Shown here one piece after another: positions 8,615 through 17,563 of a stretch of 64,000 nt of DNA. The first letter of the stretch is position 1, and each line of letters opens with the position of its first letter. The translations under genes and the position numbers were made by a program. This DNA comes from Ectopseudomonas chengduensis (lineage in GTDB: Bacteria; Pseudomonadota; Gammaproteobacteria; Pseudomonadales; Pseudomonadaceae): positions 1 to 64,000 of the forward strand of contig NZ_JACFYZ010000017.1 of the NCBI RefSeq assembly GCF_015712065.1. The letters are read 5' to 3'. Under the pieces are notes generated by a model that was not told where the DNA came from, searched no databases, and worked only from the letters and a program-made list of their open reading frames with translations.

Positions 8615-8935
8615 ATGCGTCGTTCATTCGTCATCGCCGTCGCCGCCTGCGCCCTGTTCAGCGGTATCGCTCAGGCGCAAACCGTGGTCGCCACCAGCAA
8701 CATCGTGGTGCGCGCCCTGGATCGCAGCATCAACTTCACGTCCGACACCACCACCTCGCTGCGTGATATGAAAGCCGTGGTGCAGGCCCGTGACGATGCC
8801 GCCAGCTTCGTCGCCAGCGCCGGTGAGATTCGCGGTGCGCAACTGGAAGCTGCGCTGCAGACCATCCGCCAGCAGTTGCCGCAAGCGCAGGCTGCCAGCG
8901 ATCTGCAACTGGCCGAAGCCATTCTCGCTCTGTGA
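8615..8935 (+). CDS. DUF2388 family exported protein (copy 2)
   Basis: A 106-residue paralogue of the gene at 8146, with signal peptide MRRSFVIAVAACALFSGIAQAQ and the family core TTSLRDMKAVVQARDDAASF, then LEAALQTIRQQ and LAEAILAL. The start at 8615 follows GGAGCTCC. Its stop overlaps the GTG start of the DUF4105 gene by four bases (GTGA), so the two are translationally coupled and probably work together in the periplasm. Activity is unknown. Confidence 0.8.
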   Translation: MRRSFVIAVAACALFSGIAQAQTVVATSNIVVRALDRSINFTSDTTTSLRDMKAVVQARDDAASFVASAGEIRGAQLEAALQTIRQQLPQAQAASDLQLAEAILAL

Positions 8936-10887
8936 CCCACCTCGCCGCCTGGTGCTGCGGTGCGCTGCTGGCGCTGGCCGCAGGCTTCGCCCAGGCGCAG
9001 CTGCGTCTGACGCTGGACGACAGCGCTCTAGGCGCAGCCGAACGCCAGGCGAGCCAGGCCCTGCTGGACGAGGCAATGGCCGCATTGCCCCCGCGCTTAG
9101 CCCAGCAACTGGACCGAGAAGTGAGGGTCAGCTGGCGTACCGGACTGCCCTCGGAGATCTACGGCCAGGTCGGTCGCTTCAGCGGCATCGAGCTTAACGC
9201 CGAGCTACTGCCGAAACTGGTCGACGGCTCGGCGGCAGAAAATCGCACCGGTCGCCCGCACGGCACCCAGCGCCAGGAACTGCTGGCCACCCTGCTGCAT
9301 GAACTGACCCACCTCTACGACCGCGCCCGCCTCTGGTCTGCGGCCGAGCGCCGCCACATCAGCCAATGCCGACAGCGCGTCAGCTCCATGGGCCCGGTTG
9401 GGCTGCCGGAGGATTGTCGTGGCCAGACCGAGCGCCGCTTCACCCTCAGCGACGACCCGCGCCTGCTCGATCTGGCTGGCTGGCAGCAACGGGTCGGCCA
9501 GCGAGGCGCGCGCGATCTGGACAACGGCCAGGTCGCACGCAGCCCGGACAGCTACGAGCTGACCAATGCGCTGGAGTTCGTCGCGGTCAACCTCGAATAC
9601 TTTCTGCTCGACCCCAGCTATGCCTGCCGCCGCCCCTCGCTGGCGCGCTATTTCCGTGAGCACTTCGACTGGACGCCGCCCAGCGAGAACTGCAGCAACG
9701 ACTACCCCTACCTCAATGCCGGGCGCGACTTCGCCTTGCAGCCACTGGGGCGCCTCGACCCTGAGCGTGTGTATGAAGCCGACTACCTGCTCGCTGAAGC
9801 CAACGATGCCTGGATGAGCCGCTGGGGCCACAGCATGCTGCGCCTGGTGGTCTGCGCACCAGGCCGGCCACGTGGTCCGGACTGCCGCCTGGATCTCGAC
9901 CACCATCTGGTGCTGTCCTACCGTGCCTTCGTCGGCGACCTGCAACTGTCGAGCTGGGATGGCCTGACCGGCGTCTACCCCTCACGCCTGTTCGTGCTGC
10001 CGCTGGAGCAGGTGATTGATGAATACACCAAGGTCGAGCTGCGCAGCCTGGCCTCGGTACCGCTGCGCCTGTCGCGCGACGAGGTCGAACAACTGGTGGT
10101 ACGCGCCGCCGAACAGCACTGGAGCTATGACGGTGACTACTACTTCGTCTCCAACAACTGTGCGGTGGAAACCCTCAAGCTGCTACGCAGCGGTACCGGA
10201 AATCCGCGCCTGCATGCCCTCGACAGCATCCTGCCCAACGGCCTGCTGGAACTGATGGATGCACGCGGGCTGGCCGACACCACAGTGCTCGACGACCCGC
10301 GCGAGGCGCTGCGCCTGGGCTATCGCTTCGACTCCTTCCGCGAACGTTACCAGGCCATGTTCCGCGTCCTGCGCGAACGCCTGCCAATCACTCAGGACAG
10401 CGTCGAAACCTGGCTGGAACAACCGGCCGAAACGCGACGCAACTGGTTCGCCAAGGCTGACCTGCGCGCCAGCGCAGCCCTGCTGTTGCTGGAGCAAGCC
10501 GCGCTGCGCAGGCAACTGCTGCTGGCTCAGGACGAACTCAAGCGCCGCTACCTGACCGGCCGCGCCGCCGGTGATCCGAGCCTGAACAAGGCCGGTGCCG
10601 CGCTGGAACAGATCCTGGCCAACAGCGGCTTCCTCAGCCGTCCGGCCGAACTGCTCGAAGGCGGTTACGGCTTGCCGCAACAGCAGGAGTGGGAGCGCCT
10701 CGAAATCAGCAGCCGTGAGCGTCAGCAGCAACTGCGCCAGCTCAGCGACGAGCTCGATGGCGAAGTGCGCAACCTGCTACAACCCGAGCGCCTGGCTGAA
10801 CTGGAGGCCAATGAGGCCAATCTGGTGACGCTGGGCGAACACCTGCGCGCCCTGCACAAGGCCAGTGGCGGGCTGGAGCTGCCGTAA
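8932..10887 (+). CDS. DUF4105 (Lnb-type) periplasmic protein with HExxH motif
   Basis: A 651-residue exported protein; a signal peptide precedes AQAQLRLTLDD. The N-terminal part holds LLHELTHLYDRA, an HExxH signature typical of zinc-peptidase folds. The middle part (from about residue 290) is DUF4105: WMSRWGHSMLRLVVC supplies a conserved histidine and FVSNNCAVETLKLL a conserved cysteine, as expected for a Cys-His papain-like active site. DUF4105 has been linked in Bacteroides to lipoprotein N-acylation (Lnb); whether that applies here is unknown. The C-terminal 170 residues are helical and charged, likely coiled coil. A GTG start overlaps the DUF2388 stop by four bases. Confidence 0.75.
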   Translation: MTHLAAWCCGALLALAAGFAQAQLRLTLDDSALGAAERQASQALLDEAMAALPPRLAQQLDREVRVSWRTGLPSEIYGQVGRFSGIELNAELLPKLVDGSAAENRTGRPHGTQRQELLATLLHELTHLYDRARLWSAAERRHISQCRQRVSSMGPVGLPEDCRGQTERRFTLSDDPRLLDLAGWQQRVGQRGARDLDNGQVARSPDSYELTNALEFVAVNLEYFLLDPSYACRRPSLARYFREHFDWTPPSENCSNDYPYLNAGRDFALQPLGRLDPERVYEADYLLAEANDAWMSRWGHSMLRLVVCAPGRPRGPDCRLDLDHHLVLSYRAFVGDLQLSSWDGLTGVYPSRLFVLPLEQVIDEYTKVELRSLASVPLRLSRDEVEQLVVRAAEQHWSYDGDYYFVSNNCAVETLKLLRSGTGNPRLHALDSILPNGLLELMDARGLADTTVLDDPREALRLGYRFDSFRERYQAMFRVLRERLPITQDSVETWLEQPAETRRNWFAKADLRASAALLLLEQAALRRQLLLAQDELKRRYLTGRAAGDPSLNKAGAALEQILANSGFLSRPAELLEGGYGLPQQQEWERLEISSRERQQQLRQLSDELDGEVRNLLQPERLAELEANEANLVTLGEHLRALHKASGGLELP

Positions 10888-10989
10888 GGCACATGCTGGC
10901 GCAGATCGGAATTGTCCGTAGCGCGAGGGTGAGCAGGCTCGTCGCTATAAAAGCCTGGCCTTGCTCTCCCTTTGCGCCCGCCCTGGTTC

Positions 10990-12627
10990 TTAGCGCTTGC
11001 AGTGTGCTGGCGGCAGCACGTCCTGCGCAGCCTGATTGGTCATGATCTGCAGCTCATTGACGTTGCGCGCGGTGAACACCTTGCCCCCGGTCGCCGCCGC
11101 CAGGCAATTCCCGGCACCGGTGCCGAGAATATCGACCACGTTGATCTTCAAGTGCGGTTTGCTGCGCGCCAAGGCCTGGGCTATCGCACAGGGATCCTGG
11201 TTGCAACTCTCCTCGCCATCGGACACCACCAGCATCACCGACTCGCGGTTGACCCCATCGAGCATCTGTCCGGCCTTGGCGATGCCATCGGCCAGAGGCG
11301 TGCCTTGTACCGGTGTCACGGTGCGCAGGCGTGACAGCAGATCTGCTCGTTGGTCAGGACCGAAGTAGCCGACGCTGCGGGCGCCCGGACAGCTCTCCAC
11401 CAGCACCAGTCCGGCGTTGGCATCACTGGGCAACTGTTGCACCACGCCAATAGTCGCCTCGCGCGCCGTGGTGATGCGCTTGGGTTCACGGAATACATGG
11501 CCCATCGTGTTCGGGGCATTGGTTCCAAGCAGCAGCTGCGTGGCGATATTGGCAACCCCTTGCACCATCGTTGCCTGTTCGATTTCCTTGGGTGTGGCCA
11601 GCATGCTGATATCCATGGAACCGGAAGCATCAAAGACAATGACCATCTCCGGCGCCAACTCCTTCGGACGCTCATCGGGGCAAAGGTTCTTGGCATTAGT
11701 GATCAACTGCTCCTTGCAGTTCTTCGCCAAGTTCTGCTCGACCTGCTCGCGCAGAGCGGCGTTGTCCTTGAGCAACGGCTCTTCGCGCTGCATCTTCTGC
11801 AGGGCCGAACAGTCTCGGGCGATGCCATCGATACGTTTTTTCAGCAGCTCGGCAGGATCCGGCTTGGGCTCGGGTTTTGGTTCAGGCTTGGGCTCGGGAA
11901 TCGGCGGTGGCAGCGGAATTTCCGGCTCGGGTTCGGGCTCCTCGACCACCGGATCCTCTTCCACTGGCTCCTGCTCGGATGGAACCTCCCCAGGCACGGC
12001 CGGCTCTTCGGCCACCGGAGACTCGACTGGCACAGGCGGGGTTTCCGGCTCGCGACAGAACAGCCACCACCAGAGCGCCGCTAGTAGGGCCAGCAACAGC
12101 AGGGCAAGCAGCAGCCACAACCACCAGCGCCGCTTGCGTGGCACCTCGCTGACCACGGCTGCTGCACCTGGCGGCAACGCACCAGCTTCCGCGGTAACAG
12201 GCGTGATCGGTGGCGCTGGGGGTTGGCCACCGCCCCAGAAGGTCACCAGCGGCTGGCCATTGAGCGAATACAGGGTCGAGGTGTCGGGATAACGGGCCGC
12301 TTCACGCAACAGAGCCGCCTGGCGTACACCATCGCCACCCTGTGCATCGAGCCGGCTGGCCAGTTGTTCGATAGAAGCCAGTCGCTCGTCGAGCAGGTGG
12401 CGCACCTGCGCCGCCTCCTTCTCATCCAACTGACTGAACGGTACCGGCTGGCCGCCAAGATCCGAATACCATTCGACGATATCACCCTCGGCCTGCTTCG
12501 GCTTGGCGTACAGGGTCGCCGTGCTCGGCGGCAGGTGCCGGCGCAGGATCTGCGTGAGTTCGCCATGACCGGCCAGGGCATCTGCCGCGCTACGGGTTTG
12601 GGAGGACAGGCGGGAGATTCGCTTCAT
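10990..12627 (-). CDS. Single-pass membrane protein: SrfA-like N-module, TM, Pro-rich linker, VWA domain
   Basis: A 545-residue protein that closes the srf operon. Residues about 48-132 (DIVEWYSDLGG... PDTSTLYSLNGQPLVTFWG) match the corresponding module of the SrfA-like protein at 26334. A basic/Trp patch and membrane helix follow at about 165-190, then a Pro/Glu-rich stretch (195-258), a coiled segment, and a von Willebrand A domain from about 328 with a complete metal site (DASGS 333-337, T443, D470). Predicted topology puts the VWA domain in the periplasm. The start at 12627 follows an AGGAAG site. It may bind a partner through metal-dependent adhesion. Confidence 0.85.
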   Translation of the reverse strand: MKRISRLSSQTRSAADALAGHGELTQILRRHLPPSTATLYAKPKQAEGDIVEWYSDLGGQPVPFSQLDEKEAAQVRHLLDERLASIEQLASRLDAQGGDGVRQAALLREAARYPDTSTLYSLNGQPLVTFWGGGQPPAPPITPVTAEAGALPPGAAAVVSEVPRKRRWWLWLLLALLLLALLAALWWWLFCREPETPPVPVESPVAEEPAVPGEVPSEQEPVEEDPVVEEPEPEPEIPLPPPIPEPKPEPKPEPKPDPAELLKKRIDGIARDCSALQKMQREEPLLKDNAALREQVEQNLAKNCKEQLITNAKNLCPDERPKELAPEMVIVFDASGSMDISMLATPKEIEQATMVQGVANIATQLLLGTNAPNTMGHVFREPKRITTAREATIGVVQQLPSDANAGLVLVESCPGARSVGYFGPDQRADLLSRLRTVTPVQGTPLADGIAKAGQMLDGVNRESVMLVVSDGEESCNQDPCAIAQALARSKPHLKINVVDILGTGAGNCLAAATGGKVFTARNVNELQIMTNQAAQDVLPPAHCKR

Positions 12628-12705
12628 GGCGGTCAGCTTCCTGCTTAGGTAGTCAGGGAAAAGCCTGCTGGCGGAACGACCGGCATGCAGGTGTAACGGC
12701 AATGA

Positions 12706-13197
12706 TCAACGCAGGCCAAGATCGCTTTCCAGGCTGGAAACCTTGCTACGCAGCTTCTGCAGCTCAACCTGTTTCTGCAGCACGGCCGGATTCTCCTGCT
12801 GGTTGATATTTTTCAGGTCGTTCTCCAGCGCAGCAATTTCTGCCTCGATGCGCCGGTTGCCCTTGGCCTTATTCTTGAGTTCACCAAGCAGGGCGTTCAG
12901 CGACTTGTTCAAGGAGGCGTACTGCGCCTGCTGGGTCGCCAGATCCTTGCCAACCGACGCTTTCTCCTGCTCGATAGCGGCATAGACATCACGGAACAAC
13001 TGATTGGTTTTCTGCTCGTCGAGCAGGATCTTTTCCTTCTCCTCGACACGCTGGGCGTAGACGCCCTGGGTCTTGCAACCGAATTTGGTGGCGAACCCGG
13101 CATCGGCATTACGCGGGTCGCATTCCTGCGAACTGACGGCACAACCGGCAAGCATGGCGACGCCAGCCAGTAGGACAAAAGAACGAAGTGGAGGCAT
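12706..13197 (-). CDS. Coiled-coil lipoprotein of the srf operon (second)
   Basis: A 163-residue predicted lipoprotein. The signal peptide MPPLRSFVLLAGVAMLAGC ends in an LAGC lipobox. The mature part is a short Cys-containing head (SQECDPRNADAGFATKFGCK) followed by about 120 residues of heptad-like helix rich in Gln, Lys and Glu. Outer-membrane retention is likely, since Ala follows the lipid cysteine. It resembles the lipoprotein encoded just before it in layout, not obviously in sequence. I do not recognise a named family; in context it may be an outer-membrane anchor of the envelope complex. Confidence 0.75.
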   Translation of the reverse strand: MPPLRSFVLLAGVAMLAGCAVSSQECDPRNADAGFATKFGCKTQGVYAQRVEEKEKILLDEQKTNQLFRDVYAAIEQEKASVGKDLATQQAQYASLNKSLNALLGELKNKAKGNRRIEAEIAALENDLKNINQQENPAVLQKQVELQKLRSKVSSLESDLGLR

Positions 13198-13268
13198 GGA
13201 CGTATTCCTTGGAGCCTGATTAGGCTGTCGCTGCAGAGTGTGCCGCGCACACCGAAAAGGTCGGTAAA

Positions 13269-13289
13269 GGTGCGCACAGCGCACCCTAC
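13269..13289. repeat. Palindromic GTAGGGTGCGC-type repeat in the srf operon
   Basis: GGTGCGCACAGCGCACCCTAC lies in the 145-base gap between the two lipoprotein genes. It is the reverse-orientation relative of the element at 1406. This is the largest gap inside the operon, and the palindrome may modulate expression of the last two genes. Confidence 0.65.
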
Positions 13290-13342
13290 CTGTCATGTTG
13301 ACCGAGAGTTTCCCGGAGTCTGTTCAGGTCGCGAACAGACTC

Positions 13343-14065
13343 TTAACCGAGCCGGATCGAAGAACGCTGCTGGTACAGCTGGTCGATTTCCGACTCCAGT
13401 TGCGCGATCTGCTTCTGCATCTTGCCGATCTCCGCATCCAAGGTATCGGTACGGGCACCATTGTTGCGCTCGGCGGCGGCAACCTTGGTCCACTCCTGCT
13501 GCTTGGAGCGTACGTCGGCCAGGGATTTCTTCAGGTAGGCGGTGTTGGCATCGATCTCGGCGAGCTGCTTCTGCGCCTGGGCGCTCTGCACCTTGTTGGC
13601 GGCGATGTCTTGCTTGATCTGCTCGATCTTGCGCTTGTCATCGGCGATCACGCTACGCGCGGTATCGCTGAGCATCTGCAGCTCCTGGTTGTCCTTGCGC
13701 ACGTCGGCGATGGTCGCATCAAGACGGTCTTCCGCGTTGGCATACTGGCTGCGCTGGTTATCCAGATAATAGTTGGCGCCCATGCCCACGCCACAGCCAG
13801 CCAGACCGGCAGCGACCATGCACTGAGCCTTCTTGCTCGGGTTACCCAGCTGGCAGGCGAGCATGCCGACCACCGCGCCACCGGCACAGGCTTGCCAACC
13901 CGACTTGCTGAAGAACTGCGCCGAACTGCTGTTGGCCAGCCGTGGGTCGACCGGCGCCTGATTGGCAGCCGGCGTCGTGCCGGTGGTCTGACAGCCAGTC
14001 AATACGAGAGCGAGACCCAGAACGACCCATTTCATCCGTTGATCCAACAACGCTACTGCTTTCAT
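13343..14065 (-). CDS. Glycine-zipper/coiled-coil lipoprotein of the srf operon (first)
   Basis: A predicted lipoprotein of 240 residues. The signal peptide contains MKWVVLGLALVLTGC with an LTGC lipobox. Then comes a Gly/Ala-rich segment with small-residue spacing (GGAVVGMLACQLG..., AAGLAGCGVGMGANYYLD) reminiscent of glycine-zipper membrane motifs, then about 140 residues of coiled coil with many Gln/Lys/Asp. The ATG at 14065 has an AAGGG site seven bases upstream; 14035 would give a more compact signal peptide and is a real alternative. It lies 15 bases after the FGE-fold gene. Its role may parallel TagQ, a lipoprotein of the type VI Tag module, but only by position. Confidence 0.75.
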   Translation of the reverse strand: MKAVALLDQRMKWVVLGLALVLTGCQTTGTTPAANQAPVDPRLANSSSAQFFSKSGWQACAGGAVVGMLACQLGNPSKKAQCMVAAGLAGCGVGMGANYYLDNQRSQYANAEDRLDATIADVRKDNQELQMLSDTARSVIADDKRKIEQIKQDIAANKVQSAQAQKQLAEIDANTAYLKKSLADVRSKQQEWTKVAAAERNNGARTDTLDAEIGKMQKQIAQLESEIDQLYQQRSSIRLG

Positions 14066-14080
14066 GTCCATGCCCTTCGC

Positions 14081-15670
14081 TTAAATGGATTTACAGGATT
14101 CCAGCCACTGACTGCGCGCCACCTTGCCGCTTTTCATGTAGCTATTCAGATTCTTCCAGTGGGTGTCGAGGTAACTGCGCAGGTTGCTTTTGCTGCGCGC
14201 CGCCATTTGTTGAGCCACCACACTGACTTGCGGCTCGACGGTGGCCGAGGTGTAGTTGAGCGCACCACTGACCACCGTGTCGGCATAGTAGTTGAGCATG
14301 AAGTCGAGCACCTTGCGATGACCTTCGAGCTGCTCTTTGCGCGCATCGCAGCGGCTCATCTGGTCATCTTCACCTGCTCCACAACTACGCTTGTAGTTGC
14401 CTTCCAAAGTATCGAGGAACATACCGTCGTCCTTGAGCTTGGTGCAGAGGAAAGCACCCAATTGCAGTTCGGAGCGGATCGCCTGGTCGCGTTGCTCGTC
14501 ACGTGCCTGGGTGTTGGCACGCAGATCGCCACGCAGCTTTTCTAGTTGCTGCTTGAGCGCGTCATCCTGCACGCCGCTGGCGATGCTGGCGATTTCCGCG
14601 ACCGGATCCTTGTTGTCCTTGCTGCCTGTGGCCTTGCTCGCTGCCGGAGTACCGAGTTTCTTCCAGTCCTGCTCGACCTGCTTGATGCGCTCGCGCGAGG
14701 TCAGCACCGGCGCCACCAGGGCCAGGCGCACACCGCCGGTCTTGAGCTTGTTCTGCTCGCCAGCGCTGGCGTAGTAAGGCTGTTCCTGACGCAATGCGGT
14801 GCGCATCTCAGCCTGCGGCGTCAGGTAGTTACCGCCGCGCACGATATAGCCGCCAGCCTGGCCGTGCTGGCGATCGAGCTTGTTCAGGCGGAAGGGTTCG
14901 AAGAGCATCTCATCGACGTTGCCCAGAACGTCATGCAGACCAAGCGGATTTGGCTTGAGCAAACCGGTCAGTTGCAGCTTGCCATTGGCCGACTGCGCAC
15001 CAGCGAACCACGCATAAGCACCGAGCCCACCATCCGGCGTGGGGAAACGAATATCGCGAAACTCGGACTGGGAAACGGCCATGCCGCCACGTGCGGCAAA
15101 CTCCCACTCGGCCTCGGTCGGCAGGCGCAGGAAGCCCGCTGCGCCATCCTCCTTGGGCAGCTTGGCAGCGGCATTCTTACGTAGCCACAGGCTGTATTTG
15201 TCGGCAAAGGCAGTGGCATCGAACCAGCTGACGCCGACCTGCGGCAGGCGCAGCTTGGTCGAAGGCGTCGGGCAGGTATCGTTCATCACGGCCTGGTATT
15301 GCAGCTCGCTCAACTCGTACTTGGCCAGCAGGTAATAGCGCCCCGGTTCCGGTTTCTGCACGGTGAAACTACCGGCGATATAGCTGGGGCGGGCCTGCTC
15401 GATGTAGCCCCACTCGTCGCTGTCCTGACCGAGGGTCACGCCATAGTCACCCATCGGGCTGGCGACTGGAACCTGTACCTTACGCAGCACCAACGAACCC
15501 TCGCACGGCATCGGCAGGATCACGTCATCGGCCAGCGGTTTGGGATTGTAGTATTTCTCCTCCCAAGCGGCCTGGGCCGGCAGACTGCCCAGCGCCAGCA
15601 ACGTCGCCGCTGCCAGCAAGGCCTGCTCAGAGGTCACGCAGGCTTTCAGCCGGTTGAATATGGATCGCAC
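14081..15670 (-). CDS. Periplasmic FGE/SUMF-fold protein without catalytic cysteines
   Basis: A 529-residue exported protein with an N-terminal signal peptide (ALLAAATLLALGSLPAQAAW). Residues about 60-320 carry the formylglycine-generating-enzyme fold: YELSELQYQAVM, VGVSWFDATAFADKYS, LRLPTEAEWEFAARGG, GLHDVLGNVDEML and YIVRGGNYLT. The usual catalytic Cys pair near the domain end is missing (TGGVRLALV), so it is probably a binding protein, as TagR is in the type VI threonine-phosphorylation pathway. About 200 helical residues follow. A GTG start at 15670 has AGGAGG five bases upstream and overlaps the permease gene by 44 bases. Confidence 0.8.
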   Translation of the reverse strand: MRSIFNRLKACVTSEQALLAAATLLALGSLPAQAAWEEKYYNPKPLADDVILPMPCEGSLVLRKVQVPVASPMGDYGVTLGQDSDEWGYIEQARPSYIAGSFTVQKPEPGRYYLLAKYELSELQYQAVMNDTCPTPSTKLRLPQVGVSWFDATAFADKYSLWLRKNAAAKLPKEDGAAGFLRLPTEAEWEFAARGGMAVSQSEFRDIRFPTPDGGLGAYAWFAGAQSANGKLQLTGLLKPNPLGLHDVLGNVDEMLFEPFRLNKLDRQHGQAGGYIVRGGNYLTPQAEMRTALRQEQPYYASAGEQNKLKTGGVRLALVAPVLTSRERIKQVEQDWKKLGTPAASKATGSKDNKDPVAEIASIASGVQDDALKQQLEKLRGDLRANTQARDEQRDQAIRSELQLGAFLCTKLKDDGMFLDTLEGNYKRSCGAGEDDQMSRCDARKEQLEGHRKVLDFMLNYYADTVVSGALNYTSATVEPQVSVVAQQMAARSKSNLRSYLDTHWKNLNSYMKSGKVARSQWLESCKSI

Positions 15671-16853
15671 GAAACCCTCCTACAGCCGCCACGACGATGG
15701 CGATCAGCAATGCACTGGCGAAGGCCAGCAAAATATGAATGTTTTCCAACTTGCAGACGAAGCCGTCGTCGGCCAAGTTGTTGCCCAGCGCCGTATTGAA
15801 CACATGGCTGCCGACCAGGTAGGCAGCGTAGCCCAAAGCAAAAGCCAAACAGGTGAGCAGCGCCGCCTGAACCATCACGTAGGCGCCAGCAGCCGAACGC
15901 TGAAAACCAAGCAGACGCAACAGCGCCAGATCCTTGCGCTTGCGGTCGATATTGGCGAGAAAGGCCCCTGCCAGCGAGGCCACGCAACCGATCACCGCGG
16001 TCCAGGCGATCACCGCGAAAATCAGGCCGAGCACATGGCTGATAGCCTTGACCGACTCGATCTCACGCGCCCGCGTGCTGCTCTCTATGCGCTCGCCATC
16101 AAGCCAACTGGCAATGCTGGCCACATCATCCAGACCCCGTGCGTAGATGCGCGCACGGGCATAGCGCTCGCGCACCGGCGCCACCTCGCCGGTGAGGAAG
16201 CCGAACATCGGCACGGCATAACCATCGCGAAAATTTTCCATCGCCACCAGCAGATCAAGGTGCACCAGCACCGCCGGCCGGGTAAAGGCGCTGTTCTCCA
16301 GTACCCCACCCACGGTCACCGTCAGTTCGCCACGCTCGTTGCTGCCATCGAGCTTGCGCAGCACCAGCAGACGCAACGTATCGCCGACCTGCACGCCGAG
16401 TCGGCTCGCCGCACTGGCGCTGAGCAGTACCTGCTCCAACGTCGCGGGCGACGGCAAAGCGGCGATCAGCGGATCGCCACTGGCTGTCGGGATGACTTCA
16501 GCATTAGCGACAAAATGCTGACTGTCGCGCTGCAGGTCGGCCTGGGTGTTCAGCGAGCGGGTCAGCGGGATGACGAAGCCTACGCCGGGCAGGGCACGCA
16601 AACGCTCGAACCAGCCGCCGGCCAAGTCATAGTTGCCGAGCATGCGCACTTCGAGGTTGCGCGGGTCGCTGAGCAACTCATCATTGAGCTGCGAGACCAC
16701 GCCATGCTTGAGGCCGAACAACAACAGCAGGGGCGCGATCACCGCCACCAGCGAGGCGACGATGCACAGCGACACCTTGCGGTCGTGCCACAGGTCACGC
16801 GCTGCCAATTCGATCAACAAACGCAGACGGGGGCGAGTCTCAGGCCGCGTCAT
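15627..16853 (-). CDS. MacB/FtsX-type ABC transporter permease
   Basis: A 408-residue inner-membrane protein: one N-terminal helix (VSLCIVASLVAVIAPLLLLFGL), a periplasmic domain of about 220 residues, and three C-terminal helices including VLGLIFAVIAWTAVIGCVASL. The LANIDRKRKDLALLRLLGF coupling segment is typical of FtsX/MacB permeases. Such permeases usually act as mechanotransmitters, passing ATPase strokes to periplasmic partners. The start at 16853 (MTRPETRPRLR) overlaps the ATPase gene by 14 bases, and the 3' end overlaps the FGE-fold gene by 44. It resembles TagS in size and context. Confidence 0.85.
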   Translation of the reverse strand: MTRPETRPRLRLLIELAARDLWHDRKVSLCIVASLVAVIAPLLLLFGLKHGVVSQLNDELLSDPRNLEVRMLGNYDLAGGWFERLRALPGVGFVIPLTRSLNTQADLQRDSQHFVANAEVIPTASGDPLIAALPSPATLEQVLLSASAASRLGVQVGDTLRLLVLRKLDGSNERGELTVTVGGVLENSAFTRPAVLVHLDLLVAMENFRDGYAVPMFGFLTGEVAPVRERYARARIYARGLDDVASIASWLDGERIESSTRAREIESVKAISHVLGLIFAVIAWTAVIGCVASLAGAFLANIDRKRKDLALLRLLGFQRSAAGAYVMVQAALLTCLAFALGYAAYLVGSHVFNTALGNNLADDGFVCKLENIHILLAFASALLIAIVVAAVGGFRAIHIQPAESLRDL

Positions 16854-17553
16854 GGAACACCGTGCCGTCGGCGCTGGCATCGACGGCACTACCCTGCAGC
16901 GTGCCGACGATGTTGCGGATCGCACAATCGCGCACCAGATCCCAGTCGTGGGTAACCAACAACGCGGCGATCTGGAAACGCTGGACGATTTCGATGATCA
17001 GCTCGAACAAGCGTTGCGCCTGCAGAGGATCGAGCGCTGCGGTCGGCTCGTCGGCCAGCAGCAGGTCGGGCTCATGGGCGATCGCGCGGACGAAAGACAC
17101 CCGCTGGCGCTCGCCGATAGACAGCTGCGCCGGCAACTTGCCCAGCAAGGGTTGCAGGCGCAGACGAGAGATGGCCTCGTCGACCAACTCGCTCTTGCCA
17201 GGTAGACCAAGCATGCGCCGGGGCAACTCGATATTCTGCCGCACACTGAGAAACGGCAGCAGACCGCCGCTCTGCAACACGAAGCCCAAACGCTGAGCGC
17301 GAATATCAGCCAATTGCGCCTGGCGGTCATCGCGCAGCAGCGCGGCAACATCCAGCCCATCGGCATCTCCCAGACGGAACTGGCCGAGCCCATCGGGACG
17401 CAGGATCAGACCAATCATTTCCAGCAGCGTGCTCTTGCCACAACCGCTGGCGCCGGTGATTGCCGCCACCTCGCCACGGCCAAGAATCAGGCGCGGCAAG
17501 ACGATCTGGTAGTCGCTACCCCGGCGAATGCGCATGTCCTCGATATGCAACAT
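16840..17553 (-). CDS. ABC transporter ATP-binding protein (LolD/MacB type)
   Basis: A 237-residue nucleotide-binding subunit. Walker A is GASGCGKST (residues 34-42), the signature is LSIGERQRV (a variation on LSGGE), Walker B is LLLADEPTAALD, and the switch histidine is in VTHD. Family members of this size pair with FtsX/MacB permeases, here the overlapping downstream gene. The start at 17553 (MLHIEDMRIRRG) is chosen over longer frames, which lack a ribosome site. It lies 10 bases after the VWA gene. It probably powers movements of the permease's periplasmic domain. Confidence 0.88.
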   Translation of the reverse strand: MLHIEDMRIRRGSDYQIVLPRLILGRGEVAAITGASGCGKSTLLEMIGLILRPDGLGQFRLGDADGLDVAALLRDDRQAQLADIRAQRLGFVLQSGGLLPFLSVRQNIELPRRMLGLPGKSELVDEAISRLRLQPLLGKLPAQLSIGERQRVSFVRAIAHEPDLLLADEPTAALDPLQAQRLFELIIEIVQRFQIAALLVTHDWDLVRDCAIRNIVGTLQGSAVDASADGTVFHDAA

Positions 17554-17563
17554 GACCCAAGTC

